A stretch of DNA of 64,000 nt from Paenibacillus sp. RC334. GTDB lineage: Bacteria > Bacillota > Bacilli > Paenibacillales > Paenibacillaceae. The notes under the pieces were generated by a model. It searched no databases and had not been told where the DNA came from. It saw only the letters and a list, made by a program, of their open reading frames with translations. Shown here piece by piece: positions 25,561-34,578 of the stretch (position 1 is its first letter; each line of letters begins with the position of its first letter). Made by a program: the position numbers and the translations under genes. The DNA is taken from positions 1,798,001 through 1,862,000 of the forward strand of contig NZ_CP125370.1 of NCBI RefSeq assembly GCF_030034735.1, read 5' to 3'.

Positions 25561-27243
25561 ATGGCAGATAAGAAAAGAGTGGCAACCTTATATCGCGTTT
25601 CCACAAAAGGACAAATGGATGGGAATGATATCCCATTGCAACAAAGAGCTTGCAGGGGCATGATAGACGGTCGAGAAGACTGGGTACTGGTTAAGGAGTA
25701 TACAGAAAAAGGTGTTTCTGGATTCAAGGTTTCAGCAGCAAATAGAGATATTATCCAGCAAGCAAAAGATGATGCTGAGAACGGCGTTTTCGATGTTTTG
25801 CTTGTATTTATGTTTGACCGACTAGGCAGAAAAGATGATGAAACTCCGTTTGTTCTTGAGTGGTTCGTAAAGCAAGGTGTTGAAATGTGGTCTGTTATTG
25901 AAGGACAGCAAAAAATTGAACAGCATGGCGACAGATTAATGAACTATCTAAGGTTTTGGCAATCAAGTGGGGAAAGCAGAAAAACATCTGATCGAGTAAA
26001 TGAAAAGCATATCCAGATGGCTCAAGATGGGATTTATAGAGGTGGTACACCGCCTTTTGGATACAAGCTAGTAAAATCCGGGGTGAAAAACAAAAAAGGC
26101 AAAGAACTAATGAAAATGATTATAGATGAAGATAAAAAACAGATTGTTGTAGAAATATTTTATCTTGTCAAAGAGGAAGGATATGGGAGCAATAGAATAG
26201 CTAAACTATTAAATGAGAGAGGTATAACAACTTCGACTGGTTCTAAATGGAATACTGGATCAATTAACTTTATTTTAAGGAACCCTGTTTACAAAGGATA
26301 TCCTACATACGGAAAGAGAAAGTCGAAAGAGGGAGTGTTTATCACAAAAAGCAAAGAAGATTGGGTGTCGCCAGAAAAACAAGTTGAAGAACTGGTCATT
26401 ATTAATGAAGAATATTTTGATTCAGTGCAAGTTATCCGAACAACTCGATCACCTGAAAATGTTAAAAATGAAGATTATATTCGGATGAATACAACGAAAA
26501 GTCCTCTCTTGTTTGTTGGAATAATTAAGTGTGGGCATTGCGGTTCCCCGTTGACTACAACTTATTGTCAAAAGACATATAAAGTGGCAGATGGAACGGT
26601 TAAGAAATGGAAAAAGGCTAAGTACAGATGCAGTGGCAAGGCTCTTGCAAAAGTAGAATGTAGTGGGCAAACACTTTATTCAAACGATAAAATCGAGGAT
26701 ACTGTTTTAGATGAGGTTAGAATATATCTGGATTACATGAAGAAACTTAATTATGAAGACTTTGCAAAAGATTATAATCAAGAACAATATGAAAACATTA
26801 AAAAAGTAATCGATAAGAAAAATAAAGAATTGGAAAACGAATACAAAGAGCTAGATACACTAAAAAAAGAAATACCAAAGAGTATACTTGGCAGGAGCGC
26901 TTTTAAGCCTGAACTGTTAAGCGAGCTTACACAATCAAAAGAGGAAAATATTGATACACTTAATGAGGAATTAGGTATATTGCATAACGACTTAAAAGTG
27001 AAGAAAATAGAAATTGATTCTCTTAAAGAGTTTGCGTCAAGTATAAGTATTTGGGATGAAAAATTTTACGAAGCTAATCATGACAAAAAGAAGGTTATGC
27101 TTAGAAACATTATTGATTATATAGAGGTCTTTCGAGACAGCGTAGATATTAAGTTTAAATTGGACGTAGCTCAGTTTCTATCTGATTGTGGTAATGGTAG
27201 TGTTTTTGAACTACGTGGGAGAGCACATCGCTGGCAGCGATGA
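25561..27243 (+). CDS. Large serine recombinase (integrase) whose 3' end crosses the attachment site
   Basis: Site-specific integrase of the large serine family, 560 residues here. The N-terminal catalytic domain has the nucleophilic serine in YRVSTKGQ (about residue 14), LLVFMFDRLGRKDDET and the helix E region. The recombinase domain (GGTPPFGYKL...IAKLLNERGITTSTGSKWN) and the zinc ribbon (IIKCGHCGSPL...YRCSG...ECSGQTLY) follow, then a coiled coil (about 405-485). ATG 25561 has GTGGAGG 8 bases upstream. The last seven residues (RAHRWQR) and stop are read from the host tRNA-Ala fragment. In the circular form residue 553 would instead be followed by 21 element-encoded residues ending KRYKQHY. 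Confidence 0.95.
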   Translation: MADKKRVATLYRVSTKGQMDGNDIPLQQRACRGMIDGREDWVLVKEYTEKGVSGFKVSAANRDIIQQAKDDAENGVFDVLLVFMFDRLGRKDDETPFVLEWFVKQGVEMWSVIEGQQKIEQHGDRLMNYLRFWQSSGESRKTSDRVNEKHIQMAQDGIYRGGTPPFGYKLVKSGVKNKKGKELMKMIIDEDKKQIVVEIFYLVKEEGYGSNRIAKLLNERGITTSTGSKWNTGSINFILRNPVYKGYPTYGKRKSKEGVFITKSKEDWVSPEKQVEELVIINEEYFDSVQVIRTTRSPENVKNEDYIRMNTTKSPLLFVGIIKCGHCGSPLTTTYCQKTYKVADGTVKKWKKAKYRCSGKALAKVECSGQTLYSNDKIEDTVLDEVRIYLDYMKKLNYEDFAKDYNQEQYENIKKVIDKKNKELENEYKELDTLKKEIPKSILGRSAFKPELLSELTQSKEENIDTLNEELGILHNDLKVKKIEIDSLKEFASSISIWDEKFYEANHDKKKVMLRNIIDYIEVFRDSVDIKFKLDVAQFLSDCGNGSVFELRGRAHRWQR

Positions 27244-27275
27244 GGTCAGGGGTTCGATCCCCCTAGACTCCACCA
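27216..27275 (+). pseudogene. 3' fragment of host tRNA-Ala(GGC) (attR)
   Basis: From the TGGGAG core this 60-base piece contains the end of the D-arm, anticodon arm CATCG-CTGGCAG-CGATG, the T-arm and acceptor AGACTCC-A-CCA. With 16827-16842 it makes a complete 76-base tRNA. Alone it cannot be a tRNA. Its first 28 bases also encode the end of the recombinase. Confidence 0.92.
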
Positions 27276-27287
27276 ATTTTATATTAT

Positions 27288-27360
<73 letters not shown>

Positions 27361-27372
27361 TCCTTTAGAAAA

Positions 27373-27394
27373 ACGGCAGTAATGCCGTTTTTTT
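27373..27394 (+). terminator. Terminator of the host tRNA operon
   Basis: ACGGCA and TGCCGT form a stem with loop GTAA, followed by T7. Confidence 0.85.
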
Positions 27395-27560
27395 GTTTTG
27401 AATTTAGCTTTGTTTTCCTTCGTGGTCACACGTTTGGTCACAGAAGGCCCTACTTTCTTGATGAACAATAAACGCCATGTTCTCTTTAATGAGGACACGA
27501 CGTTTATTTTAGTTTTACTCCATGCTTTTAAGAAAGGCAGTCATTCAACCTATGAACTTG

Positions 27561-28022
27561 TTACTTGTGATCAAATCCGTTAAAGTCCCTGAGCATTCCG
27601 ATAAAATTTTCAAGTTGTTCATCGTCCCATCTTGAAATGTGTTCGTAAAATACAAATTCTTTCTCTTTTAGAGCATCAATCGTCTTTTGTTGTCCAAGCT
27701 CAGTGAGGGATAGAAGTATTCCTCGACGATCATCAGGGGAGGCTTCCCTTTTCACATAACCCAAAAGCTCAAGTTGTTTGACGAGACGGCTAACCGAACT
27801 GCGATCCATAGCTGTTGATTCCGCCAGCATAGTGGCGCTTGTTGGGCCGTACGAGTAAAGCCAACGGATAATATGGAAACCCGCAGGTTGTATTGAAGGA
27901 TCGAAACGTGCTGCAGTTTTGACATTTAGCGCATGTGAGGCGCTTATGAGGGCATTGATTTGCTCGCCGAGCCCCAGTTCCAATTGGCCTCTCGGCGTAT
28001 TTTTGTGTCGATCATTATTCAT
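27561..28022 (-). CDS. MarR-family transcriptional regulator
   Basis: A 153-residue winged-helix regulator. The DNA-binding part reads GPTSATMLAESTAMDRSSVSRLVKQLELLGYVKREASPDDRRGILLSLTELG, with the typical wing sequence DDRRG. It is divergent to the SDR gene at 28226, and a near-perfect inverted repeat overlaps the SDR promoter, so it very likely represses that gene and itself. The ligand is unknown. The stretch 27395-27560 behind it holds no intact gene. Confidence 0.92.
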   Translation of the reverse strand: MNNDRHKNTPRGQLELGLGEQINALISASHALNVKTAARFDPSIQPAGFHIIRWLYSYGPTSATMLAESTAMDRSSVSRLVKQLELLGYVKREASPDDRRGILLSLTELGQQKTIDALKEKEFVFYEHISRWDDEQLENFIGMLRDFNGFDHK

Positions 28023-28073
28023 CCTATTTCACCTAACCTTAATTGATAAAGTAAATCATTCAAGTTAATTAAT

Positions 28074-28112
28074 TGACATATATCAATCAAAATAATATAG
28101 TTGATTTATATC
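28074..28112 (+). promoter_or_regulatory. SDR promoter with MarR operator
   Basis: TTGACA (28074-28079), 17 bases, TATAGT (28097-28102). ATATCAATCAA (28081-28091) and TTGATTTATAT (28102-28112) form an inverted repeat with one mismatch that covers the spacer and -10, a good repressor site for the divergent MarR gene. Confidence 0.65.
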
Positions 28113-28225
28113 AAGTATATGGCTGCGTCAGCTGTATGTCAAAACTTGAGACGGGTCTAACGGAGTAAAGCAATGAACGGCCCAATTACATTGACAATGA
28201 CTATTCAGCACAAAGGAGAATTACC

Positions 28226-29110
28226 ATGATGGCTAATCCGATTGTTGTAATAACTGGCGGAACGAGTGGTCTGGGGCAACTCGTTGCGATTGAATTGGCT
28301 AAACGTGGTACTCATCTTGTCATGACAGCCAGGAGCAAGGATCGCGCTGAAGCTACTAAAAAAATTATAAAAGATATGATACCCTCAACAAAAGTAGACT
28401 TTTTTTTCGGGGACCTATCCTTAATGAAAGATGTCAGACGTATGGGGAACGAGATTTCAACTGCATACCCCAAAATAGATGTGCTTTTGAATAATGCAGG
28501 ACTGCATGCATTCGAACAAAGGGTAACCTCCGAGGGATTTGCAGAAATGATAGCTGTGAACTATTTAGCACCGTGGTTATTGACGCACGCCTTACAGTAT
28601 TCCTTGAAAAATGCAGGAAGCGCCAGAATTGTAAATGTTGCCTCTGAGGCTTCACGCAATCATGGTGAGCTTAAGCTCCCTGAGGATTTGACCAATATAG
28701 CTCCTTTTACTCCCAGAGGCTCGTCTGCAATATATGGGAAAACCAAGCTGTATAACATTATGTTTACTGGTGAACTGGCACGTCAATGGACTGGAACGGG
28801 GATCAGTGTTAATGCTCTGAATCCAGGGTTTAATGTTACAGGTCTTGGACGTGAGCTATGGTTTGCATCAATGCTTGAGCGTTTTTTGAATTTTTTTCAT
28901 ATTGGTGATCCACGCAGAGGAGCTGATATTATGACTCGTTTAATTGTGGATCCGCAGTACCAGGCAGTTACAGGAGGGTATTTTAATGTAGGAACCGGAC
29001 ATTCAATTGTACCTGTAGACCCCAGTGGAGATATTGCTATGCAAAATAAACTGTGGAATTGTACGAAAGAATTACTACAACAAAGAGGGCTTCTTAACAA
29101 TATGACCTGA
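28226..29110 (+). CDS. SDR-family NAD(P)-dependent oxidoreductase (retinol-dehydrogenase-like)
   Basis: A 294-residue short-chain dehydrogenase. The cofactor site is TGGTSGLGQ, the NNAG motif is LLNNAGLHA, the catalytic serine lies in VNVASEAS, and the tyrosine and lysine in YGKTKLYN, after an insertion typical of retinol-dehydrogenase or WW-domain-oxidoreductase-like members. AAAGGAG precedes ATG 28226. It is divergent from the MarR gene, whose ligand may be a substrate of this enzyme. The following 29111-29342 holds nothing recognisable. Confidence 0.9.
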   Translation: MMANPIVVITGGTSGLGQLVAIELAKRGTHLVMTARSKDRAEATKKIIKDMIPSTKVDFFFGDLSLMKDVRRMGNEISTAYPKIDVLLNNAGLHAFEQRVTSEGFAEMIAVNYLAPWLLTHALQYSLKNAGSARIVNVASEASRNHGELKLPEDLTNIAPFTPRGSSAIYGKTKLYNIMFTGELARQWTGTGISVNALNPGFNVTGLGRELWFASMLERFLNFFHIGDPRRGADIMTRLIVDPQYQAVTGGYFNVGTGHSIVPVDPSGDIAMQNKLWNCTKELLQQRGLLNNMT

Positions 29111-29357
29111 TTTTATGGATTACCGCGGTAAACTGAGGACTGTTTTGTAAAAATCTAAGGTGGGGTTCACGTCAATTGAATCCGTAAAACTAACTAACGA
29201 GGGGCCTGAAAATTAGGAGAATAGCCGTATCATGGAAAAGGTTTGATCATTTATAGTATAGATATCGTTTTTATGCTATATAATTGGACTTTTTTGCTTA
29301 ATACGATGCAGAGGACTGAAAAACGTTCCTCAATATTTTGTAATGGAGGCTTTGCTT

Positions 29358-31013
29358 GTGGATAACGTTGTCTCGGAATGGGCAGAGTCCCATTTTCCTT
29401 TATATACTGCTGACAGTATCCATTCGCTGTACAGCACCTCGAATTTTCCGATGTATAAGATTCATGAGAGTGTAACCGTGCTGATTGCGATTGCCAGCGG
29501 CAAAGGCATTCTCAGGATTAATGATCAAATGTACGAACTCATGGAAGGGAGTGTCATCCTTCTCCCAGCCCATAGCCATGCCGCTTTAATTACGAATCTC
29601 CAGCAACCACTTCATGCTTATAAGCTTTTAATCCGTACGCGAGAGCAGGCAAATTCTCTGCCCACAGGTGTAATGATGCGGAAAAGCGAGGTGGCCTCCA
29701 ATGCCAATATTCAGTTTTTCCCTTACGAACCTGCGATTGTGGCCCATGTGGAGGATCTGTATATTCATCGTTTACCTGCTAGTGAAGCCCGTCATGTGCA
29801 AAATCAAATTATCTTTCACCAAATCATTCTTCAACTGTTGAAACAGCAGGAGGCCAAGTATGCTGCCAGTGAGCAGCCGTCGATGGAACACAGCATTACT
29901 TATTTGGAAAATCACTATAGCGAGAAAATAATGCGTGAGCAGTTGGCCGCGATTGCAGGCGTAAGCCGATCACATTATTCTATCCAGTTTAAGCAGCTTA
30001 CCGGTTTTTCCCCGAACGAATACTTGTCGCGGCTGCGCGTTCACCGAGCCAAAGAACTGTTAATTAGCGGATCAGGCACGCTCCGGGAAATTGCAATGAA
30101 GGTAGGTTACAAGGATGAATTTTATCTAAGCCGTCGTTTTAAGCAGCATACAGGAGCATCACCTTCAAGCTACAACCGCGGATCATCCCAGCGTGTGGCT
30201 GTATTGCTCATACCTTACGCCAGCCATCTGTTGCTGCTTGGGTTGGAACCTGCTGTCACCATTTCGGAAAGCAGCGAATATGTGAAGACGAATGGTCTGG
30301 AGCCGCCGCAAACGATGAAGTTTATAAGCACGAACTGCTCTGCTGAACAGGTGAACTCGGTATTGCTCGATACCAACATTGAGTTGATCATTGCAGCCAA
30401 ACAGCATTTGCACCAATATGGGCTGAATCCTGAGCATTTGCGAGTTGTAGCGCCTATCGTGGAAATTTCATGGATGGAAATGGGATGGAAAGAGCATCTG
30501 CGTCGTATCGCACATGCTGTTCAGAGGAGCGATCGGGCAGAGCAGTGGTTGGCTGCTTTTGAAAAGGAAGAACAGGCAGCCCGTTCACTGGTACAGCAAT
30601 GCGCAGTCGCTCATGAAATTATAACGATTCTGGTGATTAAGCCGGATAAGCTGCTCGTTTACGGAGCGAGAAATGTCGGATATATTATCTATCAATCGCT
30701 TGGACTGCGGCCTCCTGAATTGATTGGGCAGGAGATGAAGAAGCGTGGGGACCAATTTCATTCTATTCCCATTGAGATATCCGAACTCGCAGCTTATGCC
30801 GGGTCGCAATTATTGGTTGCTATGTTTCCGGATGAGAAGGGCTCCACCGCACATAGTGAAATGATATTCAAGTCCTCCTATTGGAACAGCCTTCCCGCTG
30901 TACAGCGGAATAATGTACATCTGCTTGACCTGGATGAATGGTTGCCCTACAATCCGGTTTCTATTCGTTTGCAGCTTCAACGCGCGGTAGCTTTATTTAC
31001 AAGTAACCAATAG
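29358..31013 (+). CDS. AraC regulator with a siderophore-binding-protein domain (Btr-like)
   Basis: About 551 residues in three parts: an N-terminal cupin-like sensor (1-150), an AraC double helix-turn-helix (about 180-275; IAGVSRSHYSIQFKQLTGFSPNEYLSRLRVHRA and IAMKVGYKDEFYLSRRFKQHTGASPSSY), and a C-terminal FecB/FeuA-like binding domain (about 285-551). Bacillus Btr has this layout and activates ferric-bacillibactin uptake when the domain binds the siderophore. The binding-protein gene and permeases directly downstream fit that role. GTG 29358 has GGAGG 8 bases upstream; ATG 29343 overlaps the ribosome site. Confidence 0.88.
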   Translation: MDNVVSEWAESHFPLYTADSIHSLYSTSNFPMYKIHESVTVLIAIASGKGILRINDQMYELMEGSVILLPAHSHAALITNLQQPLHAYKLLIRTREQANSLPTGVMMRKSEVASNANIQFFPYEPAIVAHVEDLYIHRLPASEARHVQNQIIFHQIILQLLKQQEAKYAASEQPSMEHSITYLENHYSEKIMREQLAAIAGVSRSHYSIQFKQLTGFSPNEYLSRLRVHRAKELLISGSGTLREIAMKVGYKDEFYLSRRFKQHTGASPSSYNRGSSQRVAVLLIPYASHLLLLGLEPAVTISESSEYVKTNGLEPPQTMKFISTNCSAEQVNSVLLDTNIELIIAAKQHLHQYGLNPEHLRVVAPIVEISWMEMGWKEHLRRIAHAVQRSDRAEQWLAAFEKEEQAARSLVQQCAVAHEIITILVIKPDKLLVYGARNVGYIIYQSLGLRPPELIGQEMKKRGDQFHSIPIEISELAAYAGSQLLVAMFPDEKGSTAHSEMIFKSSYWNSLPAVQRNNVHLLDLDEWLPYNPVSIRLQLQRAVALFTSNQ

Positions 31014-31064
31014 TCCAAGTCATTTTCCAAACAAAAAGGCATGGCTCGGCGCATAGCGGTTCCA

Positions 31065-31100
31065 TATAATTAGTTCATACAAATGAGAATGAATTTCATA
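31065..31100 (+). promoter_or_regulatory. Promoter and Fur-like box of the siderophore locus
   Basis: TATAAT (31065-31070) is followed by TGAGAATGAATTTCATAATCA (31084 onward), an imperfect 7-1-7 Fur-like site. The -35 is poor, which would fit activation by the upstream AraC protein. Confidence 0.5.
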
Positions 31101-31194
31101 ATCAATGAAAGGGGTACTAAGTTTAAGATTAGCATCTCATGCACGATATGAAGACTCATTGAACATAGCGTTTTGAAAGGGAGAGAGTTATTTT

Positions 31195-32145
31195 ATGAAA
31201 AAGCTTTTTATTCCGCTGGTACTTTTACTTGTGGTTGTATTGAGTGCTTGTGGCGGAAATCAAGCGAACCATGCCGAGAATGGTAAAAGTTCGTCCTCTG
31301 AGGCTACTTCGGACTCGAAATCGAAATCTACCACATTCGTCTATCAATCCGAGAATGGACCCGTGGAGGTTCCGACCCATCCGCAACGCGTCGTTGTGCT
31401 TACCAGGTTCTTGACGGGTAACGTGATGGCGCTCGGTGTGCCTCTGGTCGGCGTGGACGAAATGTCCAAGACCAACCCGAATTTTGAAGAGAAGCTGAAA
31501 GGCGCAGAGGCGGTTACGGACGAAAGTCTGGAGAAGATCATCGAGTTGAATCCGGATCTTATTATCGGGCTTTCAGATATTAAGAACGTCGATAAATTTA
31601 AGCAAATCGCTCCTACTGTCACTTATACATATGGCAAGGTGGATTTCTTAACCCAGCAACGTGAAATCGGAAAATTGTTGAATAAAGAAAAAGAAGCACA
31701 AGCCTGGATCGATGATTTTACAGTCCGTGCCCAAAAAGCCGGAAAAGAAATCAAGGCGAAGATCGGTGCCAACGCGACGGTTTCGGTCATCGAGACATTC
31801 AATAAGCAGCTCTATGTCTATGGCGATAACTTTGGCCGTGGAACAGAAATTCTCTATCAGGAGTTCGGACTCACCATGCCGAAGAAAGTCAAGGAGGCGA
31901 CCCAGAAAGAAGGTTATTTTGCCTTATCGTCTGAGGTTATGAAAGATTACTTGGGTGACTATGTCATTTTCAGTAAAAACGCGGATGAGGACAATTCGTT
32001 CCAGAATACCGAAACGTACAAGAATATTCCCGCGGTCAAGAATCAACATGTCTTCGAGGCTAACGCGAAGGCGTTCTACTTTAACGATCCACTGAGCATG
32101 GAATACCAATTGAAATTTTTCATTCAGCATTTTCTCGACCAGTAA
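31195..32145 (+). CDS. Iron-siderophore ABC transporter substrate-binding lipoprotein
   Basis: A 316-residue lipoprotein. The signal ends in the lipobox LSAC-GG, so it is anchored to the outer face of the membrane. A serine-rich linker is followed by the FecB/FhuD-type fold (VEVPTHPQRVVVLTRFL, LNPDLIIGLSDIKNVDKFKQIAPTV, FGLTMPKKVKEAT). It captures a ferric siderophore and hands it to the two permeases downstream. AGGGAGAGAG precedes the ATG. The siderophore cannot be told from sequence; the Btr-like regulator suggests a catecholate. Confidence 0.92.
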   Translation: MKKLFIPLVLLLVVVLSACGGNQANHAENGKSSSSEATSDSKSKSTTFVYQSENGPVEVPTHPQRVVVLTRFLTGNVMALGVPLVGVDEMSKTNPNFEEKLKGAEAVTDESLEKIIELNPDLIIGLSDIKNVDKFKQIAPTVTYTYGKVDFLTQQREIGKLLNKEKEAQAWIDDFTVRAQKAGKEIKAKIGANATVSVIETFNKQLYVYGDNFGRGTEILYQEFGLTMPKKVKEATQKEGYFALSSEVMKDYLGDYVIFSKNADEDNSFQNTETYKNIPAVKNQHVFEANAKAFYFNDPLSMEYQLKFFIQHFLDQ

Positions 32146-32305
32146 ACGTTGATCCCTATTTCGGGAATGCATCGCTTAGGGGCGTCTACGATTCAAAGCA
32201 TGGCAACGATTTGTCTTTCGTTGTGAATCATTTTTATTCGATGCGAAGGAACTGGTTATTTAACAGTTTCTTCGCATATTTCATTAAAGAAGAGATGAGA
32301 GTCCG

Positions 32306-33313
32306 ATGAAGATTAAACAACATGCCTTTCCTTTTGCGTATAAGCTCTTTGGCAGCGTGCTGGCGCTCATTTTTTGTTTCATCATTTCAATGATATTCGG
32401 TGCAGCGGAAACGACGCTCCACGACCTGTGGCTTGCTCTCACCTCGGGTACCAAGGAAGACAAGTTTCTCATCCTGCGTGAGATTCGGCTACCCCGCGAG
32501 CTGGCGGCTATGCTGGTCGGCGCCGCTTTTGCCGTGTCCGGTGCTATTATGCAGGGAGTTACCCGCAATCCGCTGGCCGATCCGGGCTTGCTGGGCCTGA
32601 CTTCCGGCGCCAACATGGCGCTCGCGTTGGCTTTCGTATTCATACCGGGCATAAACTACTTCGGCATCATGGTGGCCTGCTTTCTCGGGGCCGCTCTGGG
32701 AGCAGTTTTGGTCATCGTCCTTAGCTCAATGCGCCGAGGCAACCTGTCCCCGATCCGAGTCGTGCTGGCGGGAGCGGCTGTATCCGCGTTTCTGTATGCC
32801 ATCTCTGATGGCGTCAGCATCGCATTTAAGATTTCAAAGGATGTATCCATGTGGACCGCCGGGGGTCTGATCGGAACAACGTGGGGACAAATACAGGCCA
32901 TTGCGCCAGTCATCCTTCTCGGCATTATGGTAGCTTTGATGCTTTCCAACCAACTGAGTATTCTCAGCCTGAGTGACGAAGTGGCGGCAGGATTGGGCCA
33001 AAATCTGGTATGGATCAAATCCATCCTGTTTGTCCTTGTCATTGTGATTACGGGCGCATCGGTTGCGCTTGTCGGAAACATGGCATTCGTGGGTCTAATG
33101 ATTCCTCATATCGTCCGCAAGATGGTTGGCACCGATTATCGGTATATCCTGCCTTTCTCGACTTTTGTAGGAGCTACGTTCATGCTGCTCGCAGATACGC
33201 TGGGCCGCACGATTAATGCACCTTACGAGACGCCAGTGGCAGCCATCGTGGCGATGCTAGGCTTGCCCTTCTTTCTGCTCGTTGTGCGTAGAGGAGGTAA
33301 AGCTTTCTTATGA
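32306..33313 (+). CDS. Iron-siderophore permease, FecCD family (first)
   Basis: A 335-residue permease with about nine to ten membrane helices. It shows the FecCD landmarks LREIRLPRELAAMLVGAAFAVSGA, GVTRNPLADPGLLGLTSGA and, near the C-terminus, GNMAFVGLMIPHIVRKMVGTDYR, which contacts the ATPase. It overlaps the second permease by four bases (ATGA) and forms a heterodimer with it. It is encoded 160 bases behind the lipoprotein. Confidence 0.94.
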   Translation: MKIKQHAFPFAYKLFGSVLALIFCFIISMIFGAAETTLHDLWLALTSGTKEDKFLILREIRLPRELAAMLVGAAFAVSGAIMQGVTRNPLADPGLLGLTSGANMALALAFVFIPGINYFGIMVACFLGAALGAVLVIVLSSMRRGNLSPIRVVLAGAAVSAFLYAISDGVSIAFKISKDVSMWTAGGLIGTTWGQIQAIAPVILLGIMVALMLSNQLSILSLSDEVAAGLGQNLVWIKSILFVLVIVITGASVALVGNMAFVGLMIPHIVRKMVGTDYRYILPFSTFVGATFMLLADTLGRTINAPYETPVAAIVAMLGLPFFLLVVRRGGKAFL

Positions 33314-34317
33314 TTCTGTCCGCTCTTGTTCGAAAACAACGCCTGATCCTGCTCGTCAGTTTAGGGCTAATTGTTCTAACCGCTATAGCCAGCATGGCCT
33401 GGGGATACTCGTCTTTGTCGTTTGACAGGCTGATCCCTGTTTTGTTCGGCCAAGGCACCTTCAAAGAAGAGTTTGTTCTGTTTTCCGTCCGACTGCCACG
33501 GATTTTTATTACATTGCTATCGGGCATGGCGCTTGCGTTGTCAGGCTCCATTCTGCAAAGTATCACCCGCAACGACTTGGCCGACCCAGGCATCATCGGC
33601 ATTAATTCTGGCGCGGGCGTAGCCATTGCGTGCTTCTTTCTGTACTTCCCGATCGATGTCGGATCGTTCATTTATGTTTTGCCACTTGTCGCTTTTATTG
33701 GCGCATTGGTAACAGCAGCTTTGATCTATGTTTTCTCGTATAGCCGAACGAGCGGACTTGATCCCATCCGGCTTGTACTGGTGGGGGTTGGTTTCTCCCT
33801 TGCGCTGTCGGGGATCATGATTGTAATCATCTCCTCGGCTGAACGATCGAAGGTCGATTTTATCGCGAAATGGATTGCGGGCAATATATGGGGCACGGAC
33901 TGGCCGTTCATTTGGGCACTGCTTCCTTGGCTGATCCTGCTTATACCGTTTACCTTGTACAAGTCTCAGCGGCTCAATCTTCTTGCTTTGAGCGAACCAT
34001 CGGCGATTGGCGTCGGTCTGAAGCTTGAACGAGAACGCCTCGTTCTTATTCTGACGGCGGTCGCCGCGGCTGCATCTGCGGTATCTGTCACGGGCGGTAT
34101 CGCGTTTATTGGGTTGATGGCCCCGCACATGGCCAAGGCACTGGTCGGGCCACGCAATCAGTTGTTCATTCCCGTCGCTGTTCTGCTTGGCGGCTGGCTG
34201 CTGTTAACCGCGGACACGATCGGTCGCAATCTCACAGATCCCGACGGTATTCCCGCAGGCATCATGGTGTCGTTAATCGGTGTGCCTTATTTTGCTTATT
34301 TACTGCTCAGGAAGTAG
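33310..34317 (+). CDS. Iron-siderophore permease, FecCD family (second)
   Basis: A second 335-residue permease, with VRLPRIFITLLSGMALALSGS, SITRNDLADPGIIGINSGAG and GGIAFIGLMAPHMAKALVGPRN. It starts inside the end of the first permease gene and completes the membrane channel. No ATPase gene follows. Bacillus FeuBC likewise use the separate ATPase YusV, so a shared ATPase elsewhere is likely. Confidence 0.94.
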   Translation: MILSALVRKQRLILLVSLGLIVLTAIASMAWGYSSLSFDRLIPVLFGQGTFKEEFVLFSVRLPRIFITLLSGMALALSGSILQSITRNDLADPGIIGINSGAGVAIACFFLYFPIDVGSFIYVLPLVAFIGALVTAALIYVFSYSRTSGLDPIRLVLVGVGFSLALSGIMIVIISSAERSKVDFIAKWIAGNIWGTDWPFIWALLPWLILLIPFTLYKSQRLNLLALSEPSAIGVGLKLERERLVLILTAVAAAASAVSVTGGIAFIGLMAPHMAKALVGPRNQLFIPVAVLLGGWLLLTADTIGRNLTDPDGIPAGIMVSLIGVPYFAYLLLRK

Positions 34318-34392
34318 CTCCGACGCGTAGTCGGGTAGGTTAATTCAGGTAGTCCAGAGTTAGAGAGCTAGAGTCCCGCATTATCAATCCTT

Positions 34393-34418
34393 AAAAAACG
34401 GCAGAGATGTCGTTTTTT
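34393..34418 (+). terminator. Terminator of the siderophore operon
   Basis: AAAAAACG and CGTTTTTT close a short hairpin with an inner GCA/TGT step, about 75 bases behind the second permease. Confidence 0.6.
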
Positions 34419-34578
34419 ATTAGTTTATAAGTTCTGATTTCGAAGTACTACCATGACTGCGATTTCCAAGATAGGATACGTTGTATCTATGAGGAGATTG
34501 ATTGCAGTATTTTGTATTCAGTAAATTAAATAGCCCGAATGGTTACTGCCAGCATTACAGCGAGGTACTAAAATACTT

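Noticed and set aside
27395..27560. Possible remnant of a tyrosine integrase C-terminus behind tRNA-Lys
   Set aside because: On the minus strand a few residues (SVTKRVTTKE) recall integrase tails, and the position behind a tRNA fits. The piece is too short to support a call.
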